A stretch of DNA of 64,000 bases, taken from positions 5,160,171 through 5,224,170 of the forward strand of contig BCKC01000002.1 of the NCBI GenBank assembly GCA_001600455.1, read 5' to 3'. A model generated the notes under the pieces. That model was not told the origin of the DNA and ran no database searches. It was given only the letters and a program-made list of their open reading frames with translations. Shown here in pieces: positions 12,339 to 24,314 of this stretch; position 1 is the first letter of the stretch; every line of letters begins with the position of its first letter. Source of the stretch: Endocalyx cinctus (lineage: Eukaryota > Ascomycota > Sordariomycetes > Amphisphaeriales > Apiosporaceae). The translations under genes were made by a program, and so were the position numbers.

Positions 12339-12627
12339 TTCTACCACACTTCATTTCTTCCATAATCCTTCCATTTTATCTACATGCATATGCTACTGTA
12401 CGTTACTTGTAGATGGAGAATGATCATTATCAAGTTACACTATTCTACACTACCGAAAACCTAGTAACGTTTACCTTCTTACTTAGGACTAGGTGGCATA
12501 ATAGCTTATTATTGTTGAGTTGTTGATTGGTATTGTTGGTCATGTAGAGACCAAAAAAAAAAAAACCAAAAGACACCTAAACTCATACATATCTATCACA
12601 TTACCTATATATATCAGCTATCGATCG

Positions 12628-14617
12628 ATGGCTTCCGAACTTCGACGCCGCGCTGCTGGCGCCGAACCACCTTCGAACTCGGAGGAGTCAGCCTCATCTA
12701 TATCGAACTCCGCTATCGAGCAACAGTCCGGTTCCGCGACGGACGAAGCTGTCGAAACCGTACATCATCATCACCACCACGCAGAAAAACCTAAAGCGCG
12801 AAAACGAAGATCTACGTTTATCTTTTTTCTCGGTAGTTTATTTGGTATTATAGCCGCCGGCTTTCTGGCTAAGAGCAATGACTTGATAGAATTCCCCGAG
12901 ATCGGGGACCTGAGCATGGAAAGTTTGTTCGAAGTTTTACCCGCTGGTCTCGTGAAGGATATGAAGGATCTAGTAGTACGTTACCCCTCTATCGCGAACG
13001 CATTGACCCCGCCTAATAATATTCCTTCGTTTCAACCTATAGGCAGGCGAGCGGGATATGGTCGATAGTTACGACTCCTTTTCCGTCGGAATAAAAGCGC
13101 GATCCGAAGGACTCGATGTCCACCACCCCATCATCATGATCCCCGGCGTCATTTCCACCGGCCTCGAATCTTGGGGCACCGCCAATGTCTCTCGTCCGTA
13201 TTTTCGAAAGCGATTGTGGGGAAGCTGGACCATGATGCGGGCCTTGGTCATGGATAAGGAAATATGGAAGAAACATATAATGTTAGATCACAGGACCGGT
13301 CTTGATCCTCCCGGTATTAAGTTAAGGGCTGCTCAGGGCTTTGACGCTACCGACTTCTTCATTACCGGATACTGGATTTGGAACAAGATCTTTGAAAATT
13401 TAGCCTCCCTCGGCTACGATCCTACTAATTCGTTTACCGCCGCATACGACTGGCGACTATCATACAAGAACCTAGAAATTCGCGATCAGTACTTTACGAG
13501 ACTAAAAAATTATATTGAGATGGCTCATCAATTCTCGGGTAAGAAAGTCGTTCTCGCATCTCACAGCATGGGCAGTCAAGTCGTATTCTACTTCTTTAAC
13601 TGGGTCGCATCTCCGATGGGAGGTAACGCAGGGGACAGCTGGATAGATACCCATATCGACGGATGGATCAACATTAGCGGCTGCATGTTGGGTGCCGTAA
13701 AAGATGTCACGGCTGTACTCTCAGGAGAGATGCGTGATACCGTTCAGCTGAATTCCTTTGCCGTTTATGGCCTAGAGAAATTCCTCGGAAAGGAAGAACG
13801 GGCCGAACTCTTTCGCGCCATGCCGGGCATTTCGTCTATGTTACCCAAAGGCGGAGACGCCGTTTGGGGCAACTTGACGTGGGCTCCGGATGACCAGCCC
13901 GAACAGGAACACTCGTACGGCTCGTTCCTCAATTTTAGGCTTGGTCAAAACATGACCACGCCGGACAAGAATTTAACCATCTCTGGTGCCATGAATTACT
14001 TGCTGAGCACTACGGATGACTGGTATATAAAACAAATCGAGGATAGTTACTCTCATGGCGTTGCCCACACCACTGCCGAGGTAGAAGCCAACCAGAAGGA
14101 CCAGCGCAAATGGATAAACCCTCTGGAAACAAGGCTACCGTTAGCACCTAACTTGAAAATATACTGCTTTTATGGCGTGGGAAAACCCACGGAGAGGGCT
14201 TACTATTACCGAAGCCCGGAATTTCCAACTATGACAAACGTTAACATCACTATCGACATGGGATTGACAGTTGACGATATTGACCACGGAGTGATCATGG
14301 GCGAGGGCGACGGTACCGTTAACATTCTGAGCTCCGGGTACATGTGTTCAAAGGGCTGGAAGATGAAGAGGTACAACCCAGCCGGAATCAAGATCACAGC
14401 TATCGAGATGCTTCACGAGCCTGAGCGGTTCAACCCCCGCGGCGGCCCCAACACAGCCGACCACGTAGATATCCTGGGCCGGCAAACACTCAATGAGTTA
14501 CTCTTGAGAGTCGCCGCGGGGAAGGGCCATATGCTCCAGGATCATATCGTCAGTAATATCAAAGAATACGCAGAGAAAGTCAAGATTTATGAAGAGGAAG
14601 AGTATTTGACAGAGTGA
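12628..14617 (+). CDS. LRO1: Phospholipid:diacylglycerol acyltransferase (PDAT, Lro1)
   Basis: An LCAT-family ER enzyme that moves an acyl chain from a phospholipid to diacylglycerol, making triacylglycerol. Two exons, 12628-12975 and 13043-14617, are joined in phase 0 across a 67-bp intron, giving 640 residues as is usual for fungal PDATs. The cytosolic N-terminus is Ser/Glu-rich with a His run near residue 50 and a basic patch (KPKARKRR). A single membrane segment at about residues 68-86 follows. The lumenal domain starts with HHPIIMIPGVISTGLESW, has the lid region, and carries the lipase motif SHSMGS with nucleophile Ser at about 291. The catalytic Asp is likely in GEGDGTVN, and a His in ADHVDILG. 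Both are family-based inference. The intron lies at the domain boundary. Confidence 0.95.
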
Positions 14618-15262
14618 GGACAGAAAGGCCGGGGGCACTCATATAAAGAAGAGAACTGGGGTCTGATTATGAGCGAGGTAAAATTTTTTGATACCAAAAT
14701 TTTCACTGTCCTATAACACACACATATATATATAGACTCGGGAAGTTTACATATACCCTATGTACTTGGAACCTACTTACCTATACCTAGATGGAGTTTT
14801 TGGGGTTAAACAGGCACGGCGGGATTACTATACACAAGAACGGGTGGGGGATTGTGCCTCTAAGTAGACATGTATATTTCACATAGAACAATAAATGAAG
14901 AAAGTAATAACTTTTAGTATGATCGGTACTTTCAACATTCAAATTTGTAAATATGAAGCTCGGTGAACAATGACAGTCCTTACTCATGGAAATATTAAGG
15001 TGAGGTACGGAGTACCAAGTGTTTGTGGATACAGTGCGGATATATACGGAGAAGTATGCACGGGCCATTAGATGTATTCGCCAATACGCTTTCTTATTTT
15101 TTTCTCACTTAAGGTTGATTGCTGAATTCATTCTATCAGTGTACAGATGAACGAATCGGCTTAACAACCGAATCCCATTTGACATACCCTTTCGAGTGGA
15201 TCATAACGCGCTCTACCAGCATCTCAAGCTTTGTACAAAAGAATTCTTCTTGAAGAAAAAAA
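14618..15262. other. intergenic, PDAT 3' UTR and TAN1 promoter
   Basis: About 645 bp between tandem genes. It contains a TATA-type run near 14728-14736 and AT-rich sequence, and no coding region is supported. Confidence 0.55.
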
Positions 15263-16616
15263 ATGGAGAACTCGGGAAAGAGGAAGCACGAAAACGGCGA
15301 CGGAGGCCAAGGCCGTCAGGGAAAACGAAGCAAGGTGAGAAAAGAGAACATCTCATGTTCTCCTCAACTGGACGTTTGAGGTCAAATACGCTGACCTGGT
15401 TCTTCATCGCGATGAAAAAAAAAAATGAAGGGTGCTGGCAACCAAAATAGATGGCAGACGCCGCATCATAAAGCCAAGATGGACGCCCAGAAAGGCCGAT
15501 CCCTGGAATATGGAGACGTTGGGCTGTACGTCACTTGCCAGAGATATAAGGAGCGAGCCGCTATGAGCGATATCATGCGGATATGCAATGATGTAAGTTT
15601 TTACTATGGACGGTCCGCGAAGTTTCGTGGGCGGCTGGGTTCAAGTTATCGTACTAAAGAAAAGAAATTCTCCACAGTACGGAGAGAAGCTCTACGGCAT
15701 CAAGCCGGCAAGAGAGGAAGACGAAGATGAAGGGGACGGTGATGAGGAAGAACAGGATATCGAGGCGTCCATGCAGAAGGAGCTCGAAAATATGAAGAAG
15801 CGACCCAAAAGAAACGAGGACGCTCACTTCGAGTCCGTCCACTTAGGTATGGACTGCGTTATGTTCGTGAGAACGAAGGCGCCGGTCGATCCCGTCAAGC
15901 TCGCCAGAGAGATCTGCGTCGACGCGGTCGGCGTCGCGGACAAGAAGAACTGGCGCTCCAGATGGGTCAACAAGCTCACCCCTATAACGCACCTCGGACG
16001 CGCTACCGAGGCGGGCGTCGAGGAGGTCGCCAAGAAGGTTTTGAAAGAGCATTTCTCGCTTGTTGGTGAAGAAGAGGGTGAAGATGAAGGAGAAGGATGT
16101 AGCGTAAGTCTTTTCCCTCTTTCAAGACTGAGCTTCTCGAAGAGAGAAAAAAAAAACAGGTAATACTAACGACGATGTCAAGTTTGCTATCCGTCCCACT
16201 TTCCGTCAACACACGTCGCTCAAACGTGACGACGTTATAAACAAGGTCGCGAAGATGGTAGGCCCCCGGCATAAGGTGAACTTAACGGCTCCCGACAAGG
16301 TTATCTTGATCGATATATTCAAGGTACGATTTTATCTTTTCCCCCCTCCCACCCCTTTATCATTAATCATGCATGTATCATGTTACGTATAATCTGACTT
16401 CTAACTCCAATCAAATAGACCTTCTGCGGCATGAGCATCGTCGACGGAGAATGGAACGACGAGCTAAAGAAGTACAACGTGTTCGAGCTCTACCTCGCTG
16501 CCGCTAAGAAACAGCGCGCGGAGAAGAAGCAGAATAGTATCAACGCGGAGTTGGAAGAGAAGAAGGAAGAAGAGAAAAAAGAGGACGAGAAGGCTGAAGT
16601 AGAAGAGCAGAAGTGA
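15263..16616 (+). CDS. TAN1: tRNA acetyltransferase partner Tan1 (THUMPD1-like)
   Basis: A THUMP-domain tRNA-binding adaptor. With the acetyltransferase Kre33/NAT10, Tan1 is needed for N4-acetylcytidine at position 12 of tRNA-Ser and tRNA-Leu. Five exons are proposed: 15263-15334, 15431-15592, 15678-16103, 16183-16323 and 16419-16616, all phase 0, giving 332 residues. The basic N-terminus (KRKHENGD, GKRSK) leads into WQTPHHKAK and LEYGDVGLYVTCQRYKE. An acidic loop follows (EEDEDEGDGDEEEQD), then the THUMP region: FESVHLGMDCVMFVRT, WVNKLTPITHLGRAT, FAIRPTFRQHTSLKRDDVI and KVILIDIFKTFCGMSIV. The tail is a Glu/Lys-rich helix. The first acceptor (AAG after a poly-A run, 15428-15430) and the third (CAAG) are not strong, so exon 2's left edge is the weakest point. 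Confidence 0.88.
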
Positions 16617-18366
16617 CGTTTAGGAAATTCGATGTCGGCTTCTAGTTCTTCTTGCCAAGCTTAGGGGAGAAGATATCTTGGTTGTCTCCAGGCGATCTTC
16701 AGGCGAGAACAATTAATGTTCTAGAGTAGAACCACTAGGTCTAGAGATGGTTGGGTAAACGCATACCACTGTTTCCTAGGCATATAGAAAGAATATAGAT
16801 ACTTTCTCGTCTGTCTGATCTTCTCTAACTTTCTCAGCTTAGCATCAACGTAAAAACCAGGTGACTTTGTATTACTTTGCCTATTTATCTGCTTTTGGTA
16901 TTATCTCTACAGCATGGACTAAAAAAAGATACAGTTACCGCAGAAGAGATCTCGGAATCATATCCTGAAGAACGTATGTAGGCATTAGGGACCAGGCCGG
17001 GGGTAAAGTATGAGTATAGACAGGTGTTGTCTAAAGGCTAGATATCACAGGATCTATCTAAATAAAGAAATCGATGCTCGTCATCGTCTTAGACCCGCCA
17101 TTTTCTCCTCTACTTATAGAAGCTATTATGATAATATCACGGATATTCTACAGAACATAGAGGGAGTGGGGGGTTCTGGCCAGGGAGGTCACGTAACCGG
17201 CTCTCAACCATAGAATGTGAGACTGTGACAAATAACGTCACAATTACTGGACGTACGGTAAATCATTAGAAGAGGAGAACTACTGGAGTTATTTCACTAC
17301 CCTGGTTCTCAATATTCTGGTATGTGTGGATTGCATGATTCTCAAAGCTGGCTGGCTACTTGCATGAACTGGATTGGAGAACATCGTCTATGAAAAGAGG
17401 TGGCCCTACAAGGAGCGAAGAAGAAAAAAAGCCTCATTTCTTTTACCCTTTGTGTAAGAAACTCTCCGAATATGAACATTTTTCTTTTCGTCGTGACCTG
17501 TAAACAGAGTTCAACGATGACCCCAATATTTAATATCTTGCTTCGACCTTCCTGGCTGGGAAAAGAAAGCAAGTATCTCACCGAGTTCGAGGTCAAAATA
17601 TCGATTCTATTTCCCTCGTCTTCGTGTCTCTTTTTTAATTATATGCTAGCGTATTGGCACAAGATCGCTTGCTCCGTTTGCGAAGGTCGGACAGCGATGG
17701 AGTCGACCTGTACGAGAGGCTCGAAAACGCATACATAATCTTGATCTTGGCTACATGAGATGAATCAAGATCATTTTTTGGGGGGAGTATTTATATCTTT
17801 TAAATACGAGCAGGGAAAACAAATATCGGGGTGCGAGACGGTTCTCGTGTAACTCCTTTCACGCATAAGACAACAAACATGATGGTTTACGACAATTCGC
17901 CCGTCGAAGTGCCGAGAAGGGAAAAGTAGTTCGGTTTTTGTATCCCCCCTCCGCGTCGTCGTCTTGGCCCTCGCACGAGAGGCTAGACTTTTTTTTTTTT
18001 TTTTTTTTTGATTTAATGGTAAGCAAACACAAACGCACAGGGACACGAACACAAGCACAAGCACAAACACGTGGTATATAGGTCTCACGAGCCGGCCTGT
18101 CGATCTGTAACGTAGATGATAGGCTTGTCGTATCGACATACCGCTTCCGGTAGAAGGAATGGCAAGCTGGGCACGCTAATCGTGTGTGACATTTGCTCGA
18201 CGACACATGTGGAAGGGGGATATTCACTGCGATTTTTTTCTTCTTTTTGTGCGTCGATGCCGACTCTGAATCGGGAAGATGATATGTGGTGGGACACGAT
18301 GGAGATAAGAGCTGAATCTCGGTAGGAATCACAGTAGAAAAAAAAAACGGTACAACCGACATGCGT

Positions 18367-18384
18367 GCATGCATTGGTGCATGC
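18367..18384. repeat. short hairpin with GCATGCA arms
   Basis: GCATGCA and TGCATGC arms flank a TTGG loop, and G-U pairs could extend the stem as RNA. It sits in gene-poor DNA with no attached gene. Confidence 0.5.
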
Positions 18385-19720
18385 GTGTGTACCCTCGAAG
18401 GAGCCACCGTATCTCAGTATTCGTCTGTAAAGATGACGATAAAGATATGATTCGTTCGCTTCTCAGCAAGCACGCAGGTAATATATCTGCACTCGTTCAG
18501 CATGCCACTAGATTGCTTTAGCCTTCCAGTAATACTGTGTGGGTGTACCATACGGCGATATAAATTTGTATCGTCAGTGAATGAAGGAGCGGGGAGAAGG
18601 GGCGACGTTGGTGTCTCCTTCGTTCGATCAAGATTAGCAATATGCTACGAAAACAAATAACCTAAGTACTTAGGTAGAGCCCTTTTCGGTGTCTCAGAAT
18701 AATGGCAAATATTATCTTTTATGAACTCCAATAAGACTTTCGAGTTGATTCTAGTATTCGGTGTATACATTCCGGTCAAATAGCCGTTTCTGATATTCCT
18801 TGGAGGTGAGGATAATTATGATATTAGAACGAGGAAATATTGAGGACGCTAGGCTATATTCCGTCAAATTTAACGAGATTGTGGATAGGGAGGTAAGATC
18901 GTATGGTAAAGAAAAAGGGTGAGATGCGATCTTCAATCGACGAGGTTTCTCATTAGTCAACCTGGCACTATGTAAATCTGACCCGGGTTGGAATACATCC
19001 CCTTCTTGATAAATGGGCACCGCGGACCGCCAAGTGGCAAAAGGGATAATTAACTGCAACATTACTGTGTACGTATGGATGCGTATGTTTTGATAGATGC
19101 GTGGTAATTTGATTATCTGCTTTTAATAGATGGTAATTGCTACCTTGCACTGAATCACAGAGTTATGTATCGTATCTAGTAGTTAGTAGCTGACTCGGTT
19201 ATATTTGGTGTCAAAGTTGAGTCTTGGTTTATAACAGGATTGACGTTAATAGATTCAAAATAATTAGTCATTTTTGTAACGATGCTAGATACTTAAGGTA
19301 TGTATGTACTACTTGGTATCTTGTGTTTATATGACTGACTCGGTGTATTGTTACTCAAAACATATTCAGATATATTCAGACCATTTGGGTGTAAAGATAT
19401 AGGGGAAGTGTGAAGAACGATGATAAAAGTTCTGTTATGGTCAGACTAATAAGGGTTTTTAATACTTACCTAGGTATATATCTAGGTACTAATATCTATA
19501 TTGGTAACTAAGTAGTAATGTAGGTAACGTTACCAAGAAGATATATGATGACGAAGACGGTGATGATGGTCTGATATTGCATATCTTCGAGCGTTGACGA
19601 GTGCTACGTACGTAGACCGCTACTTACGTGCTAATCTAGAGAATAGCCAGTCGTCATTTGAATGTCCACGTATTGCCCAGATGCTAAATTTAGGCGAGTA
19701 TCTGAATTGGTACGTTTAGG

Positions 19721-19770
19721 TAGGAAAAGGTAGGGAAAGGTAGGGAAAGGTAGGGAAAGGTAGGGAAAAG
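19721..19770 (+). repeat. 10-bp minisatellite, G-rich, five units
   Basis: Five tandem copies of TAGGGAAAGG, the first and last with one substitution. The GGG tracts recur every 10 bp with 7-nt loops (GGG at 19733, 19743, 19753 and 19763), meeting the G3N1-7 quadruplex rule on the plus strand. Confidence 0.9.
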
Positions 19771-21864
19771 AAACCAAGTGAAACCAAGTAAAAAAGGGGA
19801 ATATAAGAATGGATATTTGAATATTGAATACCATCTGACTATGTAGTGTAGAAGAAGTCCTTTACATATCCATATGATATCCATACGAATTAGTATAAGT
19901 TAAAGGAAGCTCTGACGGGGAAGGAGGAGACAGGGATCGATTACAGGGATTAGAAGGCCGAAAGACCTTACCAATTCGGACGTCTCGCTTAATTTAAACC
20001 AATCAAATATTTTCCGATTCGCTTCCCCATGTAACACCTTTCATTCTATCTCCAAACCAAACTTGTCCCATCCATCCAGGCCATCGTCCTTTTGAATACA
20101 AGTCAGAATAATCATGCTATTTTGTCTTATTCTATATGGATTAACGGTATTCTCCATTATCCATATTATATTTTCTTTATTTTATTCTTCTTCCTTATTT
20201 ATTATTTTTTTTTTTTATTTAAATTTCGGGCTTACGGGATTATAACCCCTTTAAAAGCGAAACCCAAGACAACTTACTTCCCTTACTTTCTTTTTATTTT
20301 ATTTTCTTAAATTTGAAGCTATACAGTGGACTTTTCTCGCTTCTCGATACCCAATGACTTTTCAAGTCATATTAAAACCTCGTAGCCATTCTCATCTCCA
20401 TGTTTACCCTAGACTCATATTTCCCACTTTATTGTCGTTTATGATTAAATATTCCAACCTATTTTCTTCCAGCCGCTTAATTACTAGTGTATCCTCCTAA
20501 CTGGAGACTGCGGTATGCATGTATGTCATTGACGCCTCATCCTTTCCAGCATGACGGGCGCTCTATACCCGGCGTCTATTAAAATCCTTATTCGAGGCTT
20601 TTTGGCTTCTGGAACCATTCCTTTCGTGGCTTGGCATCCAAGTGGAACTAAATGTACCATCTTAATGCGTTTCGTCTCAAAATAAAATAAAAAAAGAAAA
20701 CAAAACAAAAAATTAAGAGCGAAACAGTTGCGTCTTTCCTTGTGCTAACCAAACGTATCGTTACCTATTTTCATCTCAAGACGTCGTAGTTCCCATGACT
20801 TCTGTGATCAAGATCATCAGCCTTAGCCTTCTATTAGGCGAGAAAGGTCCTCCTCATTCCCTTTCTCCCATACCTGACGGTTGCTAATTTTAAGCTGCTA
20901 CTCGGCTAGATGGTAATATCTATTATACTTATTCGTAGCGAGACGAAGCCTTATTCGCTAGCTTACTCTCTTCTGTCCACCCCTTCATTCACTTGACAAA
21001 GATTTTCGTCATCTTTTTTTTCTGTTTTCCCCCGGCTATGTCGTCTCGTGTCTACCCCAGGAACAAGACGATACTCCCGCCTCCCCTGCGAGCTAAAGGA
21101 CTCATGATTCCATATACACCGCGGACCCCGTTCGCATTACTTTTAGCGGCTCTGCGTTGTTATTTTTTGTTGAAGACGTGGCGTGGCTGCCTTTATTTAA
21201 CTGCGTGACTTTCATCCTATCTTGCTCTTCTAAAAAGTACCCAACTGCATATTAAAATTATGCATGAGTCCTGTTTGGCTTATTTGTTAATATTACTCCG
21301 ACCCCGTATGTTGCCATGACTGAGAAATTCCATACGAAGTCGACACCGTATCATTCAAGGGTTATATGGACTGGTCATATTGATCTGCTTCCTCAAGTTA
21401 GCCCGAGTCCAAACCTACTTCTTATCAGGTCATTGATCCTAGGTTTATATTTGTTCATCGGGCTTTATTCATCTCGGTGATTACCCCTTTGAAACTGAAT
21501 ATACCCGCGAAGCGATCTGGCCGAGAAGTACCGGGCCTTCCGACTTTTTGATTAGAGGAACTCGCCCACCCTCGATAACGATTGCTTACTGGAGGCGGTG
21601 TAGAAGTGACTACTCTCAAAAGCATACCTAGTCATGGATGGGAGATCACGGATGAAGTTGCAGCCGCTTACCACCCCCTGTTCTGCTACCGTCACTTCCC
21701 GCTGTTCAATATTGTCCTTTCCCAATCCCGAGACGGCTGGAATCAGTACTTATCCATCAAAAGGCTCCGGTGCTAGCTTCTCATGTCCCACAAGATGGCA
21801 ATCTTCCCGCGACCAACATTCAACATCTGCACCACCCGAGTCTTGCCATTTTACCGATATATCA

Positions 21865-23379
21865 ATGAACGAGTCGCTATCCCCCGAATATCTTCGTACT
21901 ATGGTACGAAGTGTCATTCCAAATGCCGATATCGATACGATCACGCCAATCCCAAGTTACGGTTCGAGGAGACAATTTGCAATTAAAATTGTCAATGGAA
22001 GGACCTTGGTTCTTACTTTGTCGCCGTCACCGAAGCTTCGCCTCTTGCGGTGTGAGCAGTTCTCTGTATCATCGGAGCCTACCATACTGACATGGCTTCT
22101 TAACAACATCTCTAAACATCACTCAAACCCAGTGGTTGGTGATGTCGCTAAACCAGAAGTTGTTCACAAGCTTGCATCCACGACACACCGAAGAGAAACC
22201 GTACCTCTAAGCCAACTGTTTGGTCATAAAGATGATTTACTTCTATATCTACCAAGTGTTCTTGTGCATTCCTTGAATGCCGAAGAGTCAAATGCAGCAG
22301 CTTACACTATTGTTGAGCCAACTAGAGGAGATCCTGTTAGTATGCTGAGGCAGTTGACAGCGGTTGACCTGGGCGCTATTCACTATCAGCAAGGGCGACT
22401 ATTACGGCTGCTAGCTAAGTTTACATTGCCCGAGAAGATGTATGGATGGGCCTCGGCTGTTCTGAATGCGCACCAATTCGATTCTGAGTCGATCCAACGT
22501 CGGTCGGAGGAAAACATCATCCGAGATCGTAGAAGCAGCTGGAAGGACATATTCCACCTAATGCAAGAAAATGTCTTAAGAGACTGCGAGGATATGGCGG
22601 TTACCATTAGCTACGAAATAATCCGAGGGCACTTGCTGAGATTTGGTCATCTACTGGATGCCGTGACGACGCCCCGGTTGACGATAGTAGATGCGTGTGA
22701 CAATAACAATACTCTAGTCTCTCTGCCATTATCATCTTCATCTCGACGAGAAACGGATAATCCTATTCGAGCTACTAATGAAAAACAAGCAGGAACCCTA
22801 AATCCGGAACATTCCCCTGGGTCATCGACCCCGACCCCCTTATCCTCGTCGCCAGAGATCGTGGTCACAGGTTTACGGGATTGGAACTACTGCGTCTTTG
22901 GTGATCCATTATTTGCACGTATATTCTCAGAAGATCCATCGTCGGACTTTCTGCGAGGTTTTCATGGCCACTCCAACCCTGATCCCTCGCGAAGCGACCA
23001 CGAGTCTGCCAAAAAAGGCACAACACACCGAGCATCATCGTCGAAAACTCCAACCGCTGCTGGCGCGGACGAAGGAAGCGATGTCGAGATAATCGACGAC
23101 CCGGAAAATGCGTCCGCTCGCGTGCTTCTGTACCAGTGCTACCACGCCACGGAAGCGATCGCGCGGCACTTCAAGCGACCCACGGGCTCCGGCGGCACGT
23201 CGCGGGAGATCGCCGCCAGAAGACATCTCACGGCGGCGCTGCTGAAGCTCAACGAACTAGACGTGGCGAGCGAAACGGATGACGCCGGTAGCAGCAATCC
23301 TAAATCTAGACGACGTAGCGTGGAGGCGGGACCCGCAACTTTTAAGAAGGCTAGAGGAGGGAAAGATACATCCGCTTAG
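21865..23379 (+). CDS. Aminoglycoside-phosphotransferase-like (kinase-fold) protein, atypical
   Basis: A fungal protein with remote features of the APH/choline-kinase fold; substrate unknown. From the ATG at 21865 it has 504 residues. The frame opens upstream at an ATG at 21634, but that stretch is Ser/Pro-rich and less protein-like. The N-lobe is suggested by SYGSRRQFAIKIVNGRTLVLTLSPSP (residues about 28-55), with RQFAIKI a possible ATP-Lys strand. The C-lobe has TIVDACDNNNTLV, resembling the HGDxxxxN catalytic loop with Asp and Asn kept and His missing. Next is TGLRDWNYCVFGDPLFARIF, resembling the metal-binding D-W...GDP segment. A Ser/Pro-rich insertion separates the two. The C-terminal third is acidic then basic and partly disordered (SDVEIIDDPENA, then RRRSVEAG). 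No intron is evident. Function is inferred only at fold level. Confidence 0.7.
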   Translation: MNESLSPEYLRTMVRSVIPNADIDTITPIPSYGSRRQFAIKIVNGRTLVLTLSPSPKLRLLRCEQFSVSSEPTILTWLLNNISKHHSNPVVGDVAKPEVVHKLASTTHRRETVPLSQLFGHKDDLLLYLPSVLVHSLNAEESNAAAYTIVEPTRGDPVSMLRQLTAVDLGAIHYQQGRLLRLLAKFTLPEKMYGWASAVLNAHQFDSESIQRRSEENIIRDRRSSWKDIFHLMQENVLRDCEDMAVTISYEIIRGHLLRFGHLLDAVTTPRLTIVDACDNNNTLVSLPLSSSSRRETDNPIRATNEKQAGTLNPEHSPGSSTPTPLSSSPEIVVTGLRDWNYCVFGDPLFARIFSEDPSSDFLRGFHGHSNPDPSRSDHESAKKGTTHRASSSKTPTAAGADEGSDVEIIDDPENASARVLLYQCYHATEAIARHFKRPTGSGGTSREIAARRHLTAALLKLNELDVASETDDAGSSNPKSRRRSVEAGPATFKKARGGKDTSA

Positions 23380-24314
23380 TTGAACCCTATCTACGACATA
23401 TGAGATGGATGGTTCATCGGGGTTTTAAGATAGGTTTTCGGATCGAGATTAGCACTTGCTATTGCTAGAACAGGGGTTTGGTACCATACACTTCTCTTTA
23501 TGAAACCCCTAACAGGTCCTTCGGTAGGCAAATATGGATCTTTTTTTCCCTCTACCTGTATATAGTTTAAAATCTATGAGCCTCCTAATTAGAAGCTACG
23601 CATTTGGGAGGTTCTTTTCTTTTCTTTTTTCCCCAAGTATGACGGATGAGGAGTCGAGGGAGCGAATCATGGCCATCGCTGGCCAAAGTTTTTTCGCATT
23701 TAGTTACTACGCATTATATTACCAGAAGAGTGAGAAAATATCGGGGAGTGAGAGAAATTAGTTGTCTTTCTGCTGAATTTTCTCGATGTCTTATGATCGT
23801 GTTGAGCTATGTTTCTAAATTGTGATATGATCTACGTAGTAAGGTATTTCTATGACCTTGGATTCTATGTGTCTCCGGACCGATATGTAAAAATCTTAGA
23901 GAAGTGGTAAAAAGTGAATTTGATATATGGAGATGAGATAAATAGACAAATAGGAAATAGGAAAATAGAGAAACGGGTGAACGCGTCCCTACGTCGGTTT
24001 GGGACTCAATAATTACTGATGAGCTGTAGGAAGTATATATATATATATATATATATATACAGATGTTCTTCTATTTCACGTAGTATTTCAGTTAAGGTGA
24101 ATATGACTCTATGGAGAGAATACCTAAGGGTGATACTTGAAACTACTTCTTCTAAGGTTTTATATATCTACCTACATGAAAATTCTTCTTTCTTTTCATC
24201 TTCTTCCCTATATCAACCCCAATACAGATGATACCAAATAAATCCTATAATAAGCATCACCATATACCACCTCCGATATAATAGACAAGGGAGATAAACG
24301 CCCCCCTCTTTCTT
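23380..24314. other. convergent intergenic region, APH-like gene and COG6
   Basis: About 930 bp between two 3' ends. It contains a (TA)13 microsatellite at 24034-24059 and AT-rich UTR-like sequence. No gene is supported. Confidence 0.55.
24034..24059. repeat. (TA)13 microsatellite
   Basis: Thirteen uninterrupted TA dinucleotides in the convergent intergenic region downstream of COG6. Likely length-polymorphic. Confidence 0.95.

Larger units (their letters stand above)
11694..12627. promoter_or_regulatory. divergent promoter region, NAA30 and PDAT
   Basis: This 934-bp region between two start codons carries a (TC)11 microsatellite at 11809-11830, a purine-rich stretch near 11945-12010, a CRE-like palindrome at 12329-12338 and a poly-A tract at 12554-12566. 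A short open frame at 12179-12412 has no family features and looks non-coding. Confidence 0.55.
16617..21864. other. 5.2-kb gene-poor region
   Basis: This is the longest stretch without a supported gene. Open frames here are short, low-complexity and have no recognisable domains. It contains a poly-T run near 17990-18010, an AC-rich imperfect repeat near 18030-18072, a hairpin with GCATGCA arms at 18367-18384, a 10-bp G-rich minisatellite at 19721-19770 and AT-rich TACCTAGG-type words near 19460-19500. Long leader or non-coding transcripts for TAN1 or the downstream APH-like gene are possible. I see no transposase, reverse transcriptase or long terminal repeats. Confidence 0.6.

Noticed and set aside
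17859..18407. 182-codon open frame on the minus strand with His/Lys/Arg-rich sequence
   Set aside because: It crosses two homopolymer tracts (poly-Lys from poly-T) and an AC-rich repeat, has no ordered segment and no family features.
21634..21864. Upstream in-frame extension of the APH-like protein from an ATG at 21634
   Set aside because: The extra 77 residues are Ser/Pro/Thr-rich and unlike a folded N-terminus. The ATG at 21865 directly precedes the protein-like region. It remains a possible alternative start.
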